Source: Annona cherimola (taxonomy: Eukaryota > Streptophyta > Magnoliopsida > Magnoliales > Annonaceae). Taken from it: a stretch of DNA of 64,000 nt. The position numbers and the translations under genes were made by a program. Where the stretch lies: the NCBI GenBank assembly GCA_030490835.1, contig CM059975.1, positions 34,318,133 through 34,382,132 on the forward strand, read 5' to 3'. The notes under the pieces were generated by a model, which was not told the DNA's origin, searched no databases, and saw nothing but the letters and a program-made list of their open reading frames with translations. The stretch's first letter is position 1; each line of letters opens with the position of its first letter. Positions 1-11,330 of the stretch are shown here, in pieces.

Positions 1-1090
1 CATCTCCCATATAATGCTTAAGACGTTGCCCTTTCACGACAAAACTATTGCCGGATGCTTCGTTGAATATTTTCACTGCTCCATGCTCAGTCGCCTTTAT
101 CACCACGAATAGACCCGACTATCTGGATTTGAATTTTCCTGGAAATAGTTTTAATCTTGAATTAAAAAGCAAAACTCTTTGACCTGGTTCGAATTTTCGT
201 GCTAGAATCTTTTTATCATGCCATTTCTTCACTTTTCTTTATAGATCCTGGCATTTTCATAAGCTTGCATCCGGAATTCGTCCAACTCATTGAGTTACAG
301 TAATTGACGTTTCCCTGCTTGTTACATGTCCAGATTTAGTTTTTTAATCACCCAATACGCATTGTGCTCCAACTCCAGCGTCAGATGACAGGCTTTTCAT
401 AAACCAGTTAGTAGGGAGACATTCCAAACTGAGTTTTATAAGCAGTTCGATACGCCCATAGTGCATCGTCCAGTTTGACAGACCAGTCTTTTGCGAGATG
501 ACCCGATCGTTTTCTCCAGAATTTGCTTTAATTCCCTGTTGGCCAACTCAACCTATCCATTAGCTTGTGGATGATAAGCTGTTGTCACTTTATGGTGTAC
601 GCCATATTTGTGCAAAATTACCATGAACTGCTGGTTGCAGAAATGGGATCCTTCATCCCTAATAATCACCCGAGGCGTGCCGAAACGGGTAAAGATGTTC
701 TTCTTGATGAATTTGAGAACTGTTTTGACGTCGCTTGCTTGAGTCGGAATTGCTTCTACCCATTTGAAAACATAATCAACAGCAACCAGAATATATTGGT
801 TTCCAAAGGAGGGAATGAATGGACCCATGAAGTCGATACCCCAAACATCGAATATTTCTAGCTCAATGATATTAGTGAGAGACATTTCATGTCTTTTGAA
901 AATATTACCTGTCCGTTGGCATTGATCGCGCCTTTTGGCATAAATATGAGCGTCTTTAAATAGAGATGGCCAGTAGAATCCCGATTGAAGTATTTTTGCC
1001 GCAGTCTTGTCTCATTGAAAGTGACCCTCATACGGAGATGAATGGCAGCTCTGCAGTATTGATTCCTGTTCACACACTAGAATACATCTC
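1..1090 (-). pseudogene. Athila integrase, broken
   Basis: The zinc-finger region (ending CQRTGNI), catalytic core and C-terminal domain can be followed on the minus strand. The core reads WGIDFMGPF with the first Asp, then an IRDEGSHF-type segment where the second Asp would sit, then YHPQANG. An in-frame TGA interrupts the zinc-finger region near position 1010 (HFQ-stop-DKTA) and an in-frame TAG at 553-555 follows YHPQANG; they look like former CGA and CAG codons. The C-terminal part runs on through several more stops to a recognisable RLKHYMGD end at position 1, so the pol end nearly coincides with the window edge. The intact family enzyme inserts the cDNA into chromatin; this copy cannot make it. 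Confidence 0.85.
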
Positions 1091-1147
1091 TGATATAAAT
1101 GGTCTGGGCATTGCTTGAATAGATATGGGTTATCCTAGAAATAGAAT

Positions 1148-3676
1148 TTAATGTCGTGAAGAAACTTCTTCCTTTAGTATGAATTCAACTCTAGAGGCAA
1201 CATTTCGCTGATGATGTAATTGACGGTTTGCATACCATGGGGGACTGCCTGGGGAGATAGAGAATAGCGGCTCATCAGGGAACATTTCCCGAATTTGCTC
1301 TGTATCGTGGGTTAACTGATATCCTTCAAGGCGGGATAAATGGTCAGCGACTAGATTTTCAGCTCCCTTACGGTCTTTGATATTGAGGTTGAACTCCTGT
1401 AGTAGTAAGACCCACCGAATCAAGCGTGGTTTTGCATTTTTTTTCTCGATCAAATATTTGATGGCTGAATGGTCTGTGTAAACGATCACTTTGGTGCACA
1501 CTAGGCAGGCTCTGAATTTGTCGAATGCAAATACCACCGCTAGCAATTCCTTTTCGGTCGTAGTATAATTCATTTGTGCCTCGTTCAATATTTTACTAGC
1601 GTAGTAGATGGAGTGAAAAACCTTATTCTTTTGTTGTCCCAGTACCACTCCCGCCGCGTAGTCGCTCTCATCGCACATCAATTCGAATGGGAGGTTCCAT
1701 TCTGGAGAAATAATAATTGGCGCAGATACCAATTTCATTTTCAGCTCCTGGAATGCCTCCATGCATTCGCTGGTGAATTCAAATGGTGCATCTTTCTCGA
1801 GCAACGAACATAGCGGCTTGGCTATCTTTGAGAAGTCTTTTATGAATCGCCTGTAGAACCCCGCATGTCCCAGAAAACTGCGAATGCCTTTAACTGAGGT
1901 AGGTGGAGGCAATTTTTCGATCGTCTCGATTTTAGTTTTGTCCACTTCAATTCCCTGTGACCAAGTACAATGCCCTCCTGCACTATAAAATGACACTTTT
2001 TCCAGTTGAGAACCAGGTTCGTATCCTCGCAACGCTGGAGCATCTTCGATAAGTTGGTCAAGCACTCGTCATAGGAATTCCCAAATACCGAGAAATCGTC
2101 CACAAATATCTCCAGGAAATCCTCCACCATGTCAGTGAAAATGACCATCATACAACGCTGAAATGTGTCTGGAGCGTTGCATAGGCCAAACGACATTCGT
2201 CAGAATGCGAACATGCCATAAGGACATGTGAACGTGGTTTTTTTTGTCCTACGGTGCTATCATAATCTGATGATAACCTGAATAGCCATCCAGAAAGCAA
2301 TAGAATTCACGTCCCGCTAACCTGTCTAACATCTGATCAATGAATAAGAGTGGGAAATGATCCTTTTGAGTGGCTTTATTTAGCTTGCGATAGTCCATGC
2401 AAACTCGCCAACCAGTAACTATCTTGGTCGGAATCAGCTCGTTGTTTTTGTTGGAGACGACCGTCATATCACCTTTCTTCGGGATGCACTGCATTGGGCT
2501 GACCCAAGAACTGTCAGAGATAGGGTATATCATGCCTGCATCTAGCCATTTGATGATCTCCTTTTTGACCACCTCTTTCATGATTTGGTTTAGCCTTCTC
2601 TGCGCTTCAATAGATGGCCTGGAATTCTCTTCCACTTGAATCTTGTGCATACAAAAGGATGGGTTGATGCCTCTGATGTCTGCTATGGTCCATCCTATGG
2701 CCTTTTTATGATCTCTGAGCACTTTGAGTAGTTTTTCTTCCTGGACGAGATCCAGTGCAAAAGAAATAATCACTAGGAGTGAGGATTCTGCTCCTAGGTA
2801 GGCATATCTGAGGTGCTTTGGCAAGGGTTTTAGCTCCAAAATAGGCGGCTTTTCGATCGACGGATTCAACTGTTTAAAAGATTCCGGCTTGAGCTTCAGC
2901 GATTCGAATTTTTGGGGGTATCGTGGGAATGTTGGAGGTGGCTGCAGATAGTGTATCATTTCTGCCAAATCTTCGTCAGATTCACTGACTTCCCCAACCA
3001 GCGATGCTTCTAAGATGTCCTTGAAAGCTGAGATTTGGAATTCAGCTTAAACTGCCGATTCCACCATGTCGATCATTAGACATTCATCTGGATTATTTGG
3101 TAACTGCATCGCCTTGAACACGTTAAAAGTAACGTGTTCGCTCTGAACCTGCATGGTTAGCTCTCCAGCCTGTACATCGATGATGGCTTTACCTGTTGCG
3201 AGAAAGGATCGACCCAGAATGGTTGGAACATCTTGATCTTCTTCATAATCCAGGATAAAAAAATCTACAGGGAAAATAAACTTGTCCACCTTAATAAGAA
3301 CATCCTCAATAATACCTTTCGGATACGTAATAGATTGATCCGCCAGTTGCAGTGTCACTGTCGTAGGTCGGGCCTCCCTGAAGCCCAATTTTCTAAAATT
3401 TGATTTGGGCATCAGATTAATGTTGGCTCCTAAGTTACATAGGGCTCTCCCGAAGTATTGGTTTCCAATTGTGCACGGGATAGTGAAACTTCCTGGATCC
3501 TTGAGCTTAGGAGGTAGCTTCCTCTGCACCATAGCGTTGGTTTCCTCTGTTAATGCCACCGTCTTGGATTCCGTTAACCGCCTTTTCTTTGATAGCACGT
3601 CTTTTATAAATTTAGCATAGCTCGGCATCTGTTCCAAGGCTTCGACGAGAGGTATATTAATATGTAACTGCTTCAA
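1148..3676 (-). pseudogene. Athila protease, reverse transcriptase and RNase H, broken
   Basis: From high to low coordinates: a retropepsin-like domain (3676-3047, with ALCNLGANINLMP and the second-half motif ILGRSFLATGKA), reverse transcriptase (2968-1840, with CMDYRKLN and the polymerase box FVDDFSV), and RNase H (2065-1148, with [24 protein letters not shown] and the end ADHLSRLE). In the protease the catalytic Asp of the usual DLGA box is Asn. The RT changes frame near 2200-2250 and again near 1960, and a stop separates protease from RT. The domains are all recognisable, so this is an ancient copy that has suffered point changes and small indels, not large deletions. Confidence 0.88.
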
Positions 3677-3784
3677 TACCTCTAGAAATTTCTTGAATTG
3701 GCCCTCCTTTTTAGTCTTTGCGAATCTTTGAGGAAATGGAGGAGGCGGCCTTTGATTTGTGGCGATTTTAGCGTCCGGTTGCTT

Positions 3785-5338
3785 TTAAGTAGTGTCTGGT
3801 TCTTCTGGCTCCTGTGACTGCTGAATCAGAGGATTTGTGGGCTCAGTTACCGATTTTGGTGGAATTGCATTGGGTAACTGCTTCCCACTATGTAATGTGA
3901 CTGCTTGGACCTGTTCTTCACATTTTCCTTTCGGGTTTTGCTCGGTGTCGCTCAGCAACGAACCATGAGGCCAGTTATCCAGAGCTGAGGCCAGTTGACC
4001 TATTTGTGCTTCCAAGTTTTTGTTTGTCGTGATCTGGAATTGCATGAATTGCACAAAAAGGTCTTCCAGATCAGATTTCTTCTCTTCTCGTTGTGGTGGA
4101 TTGAATTGCATTGGTCTTGCTGATTGTTGCTGCGGGGGCTGCTCGAGAATCCGGGTGGTTGATTCGGCCTCGTCTAATTGTTCCATGAAAAGTTTGGATG
4201 ATTTCTCCATCCTGGGTTGTAGCTGTTTCCATACTGATTTGCTAGATTTCTCTGAAAATTTTCCACATAATTAATGGACTCCGGGTTGGAGGCACATTCA
4301 TCACTGAGATGGCCAAATTCGCCACACCACATGTAAATATCTGCTGCTGTCGACTGCTATGGTGTAGATGCTCCTAGCGCACTAACATTGGCTGGCCTAG
4401 ACAAGTTCTGAATTTGCCGGGATAAGGTGTCGATGTGGGCTTTTATCGATGAAACTGCGTCAAGTTGCAGTAGACCCCCACTTCGACTCCTGTCAGATGG
4501 CAGTTGATAGGTATTGGCCACCATATTTTCAAGTAGGGCGTACGATTCTCGATAGTTTTTCCTTAGCAAAGAGCCGTTTGACGATGAGTCCACCATGTGA
4601 CGGATGGAATCCTGGAGATCGTTATAGAAAATTTATATTTGAACCCACGGTTGAATTCCATGATGTGGGCATTTTCGGAGCAGGTCTTTGAAGCGATCTC
4701 ATGCCTCTGATAGGGTCTCCTCTCTTTGTTGCTTGAATGAGACTATGTCCATCCTTAGCTTGGCTAACTTGGCAGGTGGGAAATATTTCTCCAGGAATTT
4801 CTGAGCCAAGTCGTTCCATGTGTTGACAGAGTTTGGGGGCAAAGAGTCTAGCCACTCCGAAGCTCTATCCCGCAAAGAAAATAGAAAAGTCCGAAGCCGC
4901 ATTGCCTTGTCGGAGACTCCGTTCTGTTGAACATGTTCATGATCTGTAGGAAATTCCGCAGATGGCGGTGTGGGTCTCAGATGCTAGCCCTCCGAACTGC
5001 CTAATAGACGGGAGCATATGAAAAATCACCGGTTTGATATCAAAGTTGTTGGTGTCGATAGGAGGAGGTGCAATGCTAGTTTGAACTGCATTCTGGCCTA
5101 GCGCAATAAGATCCTAAATGGGTTGGTTCAAATCATCTTGAGGTGAATGATTTGGAATCTCAATCCTTTGGTTCCCTTATTGGTTTGCGTGAACGTTCTC
5201 ATCCTGGTTCTCTATGTGCTCCATATTATGCTGTTGGTTCCTAGCCTCCCTGCTCATACGACGTCTTCTCAAATAAGTTCGTTCGGGTTTCGGATAAAAA
5301 GGAATAATAATCTCTTTTCCGGCTCTGCCTCGGCGCAT
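3785..5338 (-). pseudogene. Athila gag, broken
   Basis: The best start is the ATG at 5338-5336, 140 bp downstream of the primer site, which opens a basic N-terminus rich in Arg. The retrotransposon-gag core lies at about 4902-4699 (FLFSLRDRASEWLDSLPP, then KFLEKYFPP). A nucleocapsid remnant near 4330 reads WCGEFGHLSDEC, but the first Cys of the CCHC knuckle is Tyr. The C-terminal linker at 4210-3785 is Gln/Pro-rich and ends in the AVTLHSGKQL segment typical of Athila. At least four stops or frame changes break the reading frame. Intact gag proteins form the particle that packages the RNA. Confidence 0.8.
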
Positions 5339-5475
5339 GCAATATGAGATTAATCTGCAAAAACCAATTAAATTGAACTGGTAAAAAAATTCTAAGATAA
5401 AAAAAATTATGAAAATAAACTATTCTATAAAATTATACAAGAAAGCAATAAAATTAAGAATAATTGGTTAAACAA

Positions 5476-5494
5476 TTCTCCGGCAACGGCACCA
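5476..5494 (-). other. Primer-binding site, tRNA-Asp type
   Basis: On the minus strand this reads TGGTGCCGTTGCCGGAGAA, matching the complement of the 3' end of plant tRNA-Asp (…CCCCGGCAACGGCGCCA) with two differences. It lies six bases inside the LTR end, as expected for minus-strand priming of reverse transcription. Confidence 0.85.
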
Positions 5495-6487
5495 AAAACT
5501 TGACGAGTTGCATATATGTCAATTAAAATGCTCACTATTTATGCAAGTATACGTGCCGTGTCAAGTAATAAAGAGTGAGTAGAGTGTCATTCCTATGAAG
5601 AATTGTTAACTGGAATTATTAATTAGTTTAATTATTTTCGGTGGAAAGAGAACTCTAATTTTGAATTTAAAATTAAAACTAACAAACGCAACAGGAAATC
5701 AGAGTAGAGTCTACGGAATCGCTGGAATACTAGAAACGGGCTGAACAATCAGGGATGACAGATGGATAGCTCGGAATCTTTGAATCTAAACTATATCGCT
5801 TTGGTTCTTTTTCATTGAATTGTACATGGATTTACTAGCCCAAGTTCAATAATCTTTATATATGTCTTCCAATACTATATAGAGCTAATTACACCTTATT
5901 TAATTGCTATGTTCCCATGCCGTTTAATAAAGTGAAATTGATAAGTTCATAACCTGTTTAGTGACTACACAGGGTCTAACGGTATATTCCTATCCGTTAA
6001 ACAACTCCCCTTAACAAAGAGGAAACTTTTGTCTTGCACATGGATCTAGCAGAGATTTTTCTCTTCCAAGGATAAATTAAGCAATGAAATCATCTTACAA
6101 GGTAGCTAATCTTATAAAAAGTATTAAAACCACACATGCAAAGGTAAATCATACACAATCATATATAAAATCAAATATTCATTCCTGAAGTTCAAAGAAC
6201 CAAGACAATATAGATTAGAATTCAATTCATCCTAGCTATCGATCTAATGGAGGTTTAGTTCAAAGACATGATCATGACATCCATTACATCCATATTAAAA
6301 GTATCCATGAAAGTAGAGAAAGAAAAATAGAAAGAATAAGAGAAAACTAGATTTCCGGTGGCTTCCACCAACGGAGTTGAATCCTCTCTTCAATCTGTGC
6401 TTTGAATCACGATTTCGTCTTTCTCTTATGTGGAATTCCGTTTCTGGGCTCTCTTCTCTCCTCCTCTCGCGCGCAAACCCCTAAGAG

Positions 6488-6497
6488 CTATTTATAG
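6488..6497 (-). promoter_or_regulatory. Putative TATA box of the Athila LTR
   Basis: CTATAAATAG on the minus strand, about 50 bp downstream of the first GGCGCC palindrome. Position within the LTR fits a U3/R boundary, but no transcript evidence is available. Confidence 0.55.
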
Positions 6498-6548
6498 AGT
6501 CCAATTGCGCAGCCTATGCACTGAAAATTGCGCATACGGATGCGTATT

Positions 6549-6813
6549 GGCGCCTAGGCGCCAACTCTCTGTGTGCTGGGCAACTTAGAACTTTTCTGCA
6601 AATCCTAGAAATTCATGCCTTGGCGCCTAGGCGCCAACTCTCTGGAAGCAGTATGAATTGTGGCTTCAAAACTTTCTGAATTTGGCTGCATGTTGATGAA
6701 GTGGAGCCTGGGCGCCCCTGGCTGGCGCCTAGGTGCCAACTCACTGGAAACTCTTTGTGTGCTGAATTGTGTTGGTGTCATGGCAAGGGCACGTAGGGTG
6801 GCGCCTAGGCGCC
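6549..6813. repeat. Four dispersed GGCGCCTAGGCGCC palindromes in LTR U3
   Basis: Copies at 6549-6562, 6622-6635, 6724-6737 (one mismatch) and 6800-6813. Three are followed by CAACTCWCTG, so the unit is larger than the palindrome. A partial GGCGCC also occurs at 6711. The TTGGCGCC halves resemble E2F-type sites, which is inference only. Confidence 0.9.
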
Positions 6814-7057
6814 ATCCACTTGGCTCGTGACTTGTCTCGATTTGCATTCCACTCGCCCGCATGCCTTCATGTGTCCCGTCCTTCCTGTAAAAGATGGAAA
6901 AACTAAGTAAATGGACTAAAAATGCTTAATTACTGCTGAAAATGCACAAAAACTAAATAATACTCCTAAAATGCAAAGTGAGTGGAAATTAAACTAAACG
7001 AATGAAAACTAAGCATAATATTTCGGATTAATGCACAAATAAAGTCTGAAATGGGTC

Positions 7058-7087
7058 GTGATAACTCGTATTTTTACGAATTATCAC
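7058..7087. repeat. Hairpin at the start of the Athila LTR
   Basis: GTGATAACTCGTA and TACGAATTATCAC are inverted copies with one mismatch, separated by four T. The LTR start falls one base inside the hairpin. Confidence 0.8.
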
Positions 7088-9200
7088 TACATTATATACA
7101 TAATCGTCCATTTAAATTATTACTAATACTTGGAGTATTATAATATTGATAATCATTTATATCATTACCATTTTTATTAAATAATTTACAATGAAAAAAT
7201 AATTTAACATTTTCTCTCCCCCTACTATGATTATTTGATGATTCTCTTTTAATTTTTAGTTATTATTACTCTTTTATTGAAAGTTTTTCTCTATCCTTGA
7301 GAATATTAAATTTTAATTAGAAGATTTTTATTCTAAAAATTTACACACTCTTCTTCTGGACTTGAAAAGTACTCATTAATTTAATTAAGGTAACATAGAT
7401 AAAATTTTAATTCTTAAATAGTAGCCACTATTAATCAAATTTGGGAGGAAGACTTCTTAATATTCTTTGAATTATTCTCTTATATTCAATTATTTTCCCG
7501 TAGCTTCTAATCTAATTTATAATATTATAAACACTAGAGAAATTGTTTGAACCAATTCGCCATCCTTGATTAATGCAGTATCAAAATTCTTGCACCAATA
7601 ATTTAAGCTTAACATAAATTAATTTATCATGACCCTTGAATTCATTTTTCAAAATATTTTAGGCTCCTTTTGATGTTGTTTAGTCATGATTCTTAAGTAA
7701 ATTATCTTGGAACTTCTTATTGAATATATAACACGACTTTTACATCATGCATTTAATTTCAAAATATTATTTTTTCTTATTTTTCATTTGAAGATGGAAA
7801 TTCTATGTCATTTTTAGGTTGTTTATAGCCATGTTGTAACTAAATTGCAAAATCTTCATAAGCTTTTTCTTCAAGTATGGGGATTGATACCTAAGTATAA
7901 TTAAATAAGGTGATGGAGGTCATTGATAATGTACTTTTGAAATATCTTCGATTGCACTAACGTAGCAAAAGCTAGCAATTCCTTGAATAGTGCTTTCATA
8001 GCTCTTGGATGATGTGTTGCTCTGATACATTGATGAATTTTGAATATGAGATGAAATATAAGAAATAGACTAGAGATAGAAATGAGTTGTTAAAAATTAT
8101 TTTTGAAAAGAATGGTAATGAATTGATGGGATGAGCGAGAAAAAGAAGTTTTTTGTGGAGGAGAGAGAAAATCAATTTTTAATGGGAGAGGTTCACTCTA
8201 TAGATTTTTCTATTATTTAATTCATTACATGCCTTGGGATTTTATAATGCTCTAGATACAACAAATTAATGTATTCATGAGCATATAATGCCATGAGTTA
8301 ATGCTATCACATATAATTTGTAATCCAAATATTTATTGCTATCATGGACGCATCATGCCCATCTACGAACCCAAATCTTTATGAATTACTCTTCAACATA
8401 GAAACCATTGATGGTAGTTTTATCGTAATGAATTTTGGAGAAATGGGTTTAGTAACCTACTGAAGAACACATCGAACAAATTGGTAATTTTATTTTTTTG
8501 CATTCTATTAAAATGATGTTATTAGAAGCTATGAGGGCATCTGACTGAATGTGATGTGTCCTCAATTTCATGAAAACCATATAGGTAGTGATGTAATTTT
8601 TTGATAAGTAGTAGTACGTTGCAATATCGATAAAAATTATGTAGGTATGGATGTAAAAATTTCTTTATATTACATTAATTTTACTTTTAGTGATAGGCGT
8701 GAACTTGTATAAGGGTGTCAGGTCCAAGTTTATAATAAAATTAGCTTTAGAAACCTTCTTCGTCACTCTTTCTTCCTCTCTCAAAGTTTTTTACAAGAGG
8801 AAAACTAGAATCATCATAAATCTATACTTGACGAAAAGGCATTTGGATAGTAATACAGGACAATTTTAATTTGTGATTTCACTTTGATTGTGAGTTCAAG
8901 AGGCAACCTGCAATCTTCCCATATGGTTGTCAACATTAGATAAGTTATTTAATCATGTATCAGAGCCAAATTAGTTGCTACTTAGCTTGCAATTTTCTTT
9001 AGGTTCATGTTCAAAATTTTTCTTTACTACCCATTACAATGAATTATATCAATTCTGTTCAACTCGGTAGTAAGAAAGAATTGACATGCAAGCTTAGAAA
9101 AAATCCTTAATCATCTACATAAAGCTCAATCTATTCAGAGGTTGGTCATAGCCAAATCAAGATCTAATTCATGATTTTATCAAGTAGATCAAGTTGCTTA
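7088..9200. other. Gene-free AT-rich stretch
   Basis: No convincing gene, RNA or clear inverted repeat seen. A minus-strand TGTATCAGAGCAAC at about 8012-8026 resembles a tRNA-Met primer site of a very old LTR element, but no LTR pair was found, so it is not annotated as an element. Confidence 0.5.
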
Positions 9201-9204
9201 TATA

Positions 9205-9540
9205 GGGTTTTATGTAAAAAGAACCAACCTAGAGATAGGTTCAATCTTGAAAAATCATGAAAAAGGGGTTAGAGCCCCTGTAAAATTTTTTTTATTGATT
9301 ACTTTTATTTTTTATAGATAACAATATGTGTATGTCTAATGCACTTTCGACTTTCCTCACCCTAGGGTTTGCTCCTTGTTGCAAGAGGTGCTCATAAGGG
9401 GCATCTTATTTCTAAGCAAAGACAAAAAGCTTTTCCTATAAATAAGGAGAACTACATAGGATACCAATGAAGGGATATCTATCCATCTTCTCTTTCTTCC
9501 TTTTTTCTCCTCCTATCCTTTATCTCTCAAAGTACTCGAA
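9205..9540 (+). repeat. Diverged direct repeat, copy 1 (possible LTR)
   Basis: Shares an ordered set of blocks with 11030-11330: TTTTATGTA-AAAGAAC, GAGA-AGGTCA/TTC, AAAGGGGT, AAGAGGT-ATAAGGGGCATC, and CAATGAAGG followed by a TC-rich tract. A TATA-like CTATAAATAAGG at about 9438 lies between the shared blocks. The set looks like two old LTRs about 1.8 kb apart; no coding remnant is visible between them. Confidence 0.5.
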
Positions 9541-11029
9541 GTATTTCTTATGACTTGTTAATATTTGTTTAATTTTGTTAAACTTATAACTGCACTTTGG
9601 ACACAATAACACTATACTTCATGGTTTATTACTAATTTCTAACGATTTATCTTTACTTTTAATCATTTTTTTCTTATAACAAAAAGGAGAAGAAATGTAG
9701 CCATTCAAAATATATATTTTTTATGTTCTCAAACGCTTTGAAAGCATAGTTATAGGGTGAGCTTCACTTGAATTATATAGTCATGGTTATAGCGTTTTGT
9801 CATCACCATAAAAGGAAAGAATGTTAGATTACGTAGTTAGTGATTTTGAAGATAAAAAAGAATGTAATTCGGTGATCTTGATTTTGAATGTGTGGTGTTG
9901 ACAATGTATAGATGACGTTGTAAATGTGAACTGTGTAGTGTGTTTATAGAATTATCATTTTGTTATTATAACATGATTTGCAATAATATAAATTTGAAAT
10001 TCATAGATAACTTGAAAATGGAATATACTTGAAATAATCTTAGAATAAACTTATATGATAGCTTTACTTAGAATGTCTTAGAGAATACACTCTTTAAAAT
10101 GGGTTCAACTTGGAATAAAGAGTGATATATTCTTTTATGATTATCTTAAGTGGATTAGCATGCTTAAAGAATGATTTTTTTGATTTTTTTTCAGATTTGA
10201 ACTTTGCCCAACAAATGAAAAGAGCGACCTTTGTTCGGAAAAGATAGACCTTTTAGGGCAGAAAATATAGTCTTTTTAGGAGCCCAAAAATCTTCCTTTT
10301 ATAAGAAAACTTTCAATGTTTTATGGGGGGAAAAATCGTAAATTTTAAAGAATTGTGATATTCAAGAAGGCCTTTCGTCTTATCTTTAGGTAATGTTTTA
10401 AGTGATTAAGAGGTTATAAAAGAAAGATTTTGGAGAGCTCAGAAGGCATCGAAGAATGGAATCCAAATGCAAGTGTGAAAGAATTAAAAGTGCTTCATTG
10501 TGAGATTACTTTTTATGGAGGTACAAGAAGAAGTTAAAGTTGTAAATTCTTGAAGGAGTCATTGCTGAAGATTCAAAGCTACAAAATGTTGATTAATTCA
10601 AGAATTGTTGCTCTTGCCTATGTGCTAAACTAATTTGCTTTTCATTTGAAATTTTGTTCTTTATGTTTCCTTAGCATTGATGTGATCAAATTAAGAGAAA
10701 AGTCATAATATCTTAGTGTCGATGGTGATAAGATTAAGATGAAGTGAAACAAAATATCAGTTACTTCATGAACCCACTTGAAGCTTAGCATTAATCTAGA
10801 AAATAGTTGAACTAACTGTTCTACTATAACTCATATGTTAAATTTGACCAGTGGAATCCAAGTCTTTTATACTTGAAGAGTGGAGTAGGATGGGGAGATC
10901 TAAACTACTGTACATTCTTATCTTTATGGTTTAATTTTATTATTATGGTTTATATTTTTGCTTAATTCCATCGTTTTACTAAAGTTCTTTCAATAACCAT
11001 TACACTGGTCTTACAAAGTAATTACTCAT

Positions 11030-11330
11030 AAATGATTTTATGTAGAAAAGAACTAGTCTAGAGAAAAGGTCAGTCCCAAAAAACTACAAAAGGGGTCGGT
11101 ACTTTTCTGTTAAGTATCCTTTACTTTTTAGAAAAAAAGAGTGTAAATGTATCCCCCCTGTTGGAAGAGGTAATAAGGGGCATCCCATACTTAGGCGAGG
11201 TCTGGGGAAGAGATAAGCATGTTTCCAATGAATGGAGCCAACTGTATTGTACATCAATGAAGGAATACCTACTCGTCATCTCCTCATTCCCTTTTCTCTT
11301 TCTTTTCTATTAGGGTATTTATATATGGTT
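11030..11330 (+). repeat. Diverged direct repeat, copy 2 (possible LTR)
   Basis: Second copy of the block order described for 9205-9540, in the same orientation. The interval 9541-11029 has no long reading frame or recognised domain, so if this is an LTR element it is a small non-autonomous or deleted one. Confidence 0.5.

Larger units (their letters stand above)
1..7086 (-). mobile_element. Athila-type Ty3/gypsy retrotransposon, 5' part, decayed
   Basis: Read on the minus strand the order is LTR (7086-5501), primer site (5494-5476), gag, aspartic protease, reverse transcriptase, RNase H and integrase, ending at the window edge with the integrase C-terminus. That order (integrase last) is the Ty3/gypsy order. 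The integrase wording around GIDFMGPF, the LHSGK segment after gag and a tRNA-Asp primer site all fit the Athila lineage. The 3' part, including any env-like region and the 3' LTR, lies left of the window, so no target duplication can be checked. Every coding domain carries stops, frame changes or a catalytic change, so the copy cannot be autonomous. Confidence 0.9.
5501..7086 (-). repeat. 5' LTR of the Athila element
   Basis: On the minus strand the LTR starts TGATAATTCG at 7086 and ends GTCA at 5501, just before the primer site, about 1586 bp. It holds a putative TATA box at 6488-6497 and four copies of a palindrome upstream of that box. The start forms a 13-bp hairpin (7058-7087). The partner LTR is outside the window, so the ends rest on TG/CA and the primer site. 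Confidence 0.8.

Noticed and set aside
8012..8026. Minus-strand TGTATCAGAGCAAC as a primer site
   Set aside because: One mismatch to the tRNA-Met pattern but no second LTR or gene remnant found.
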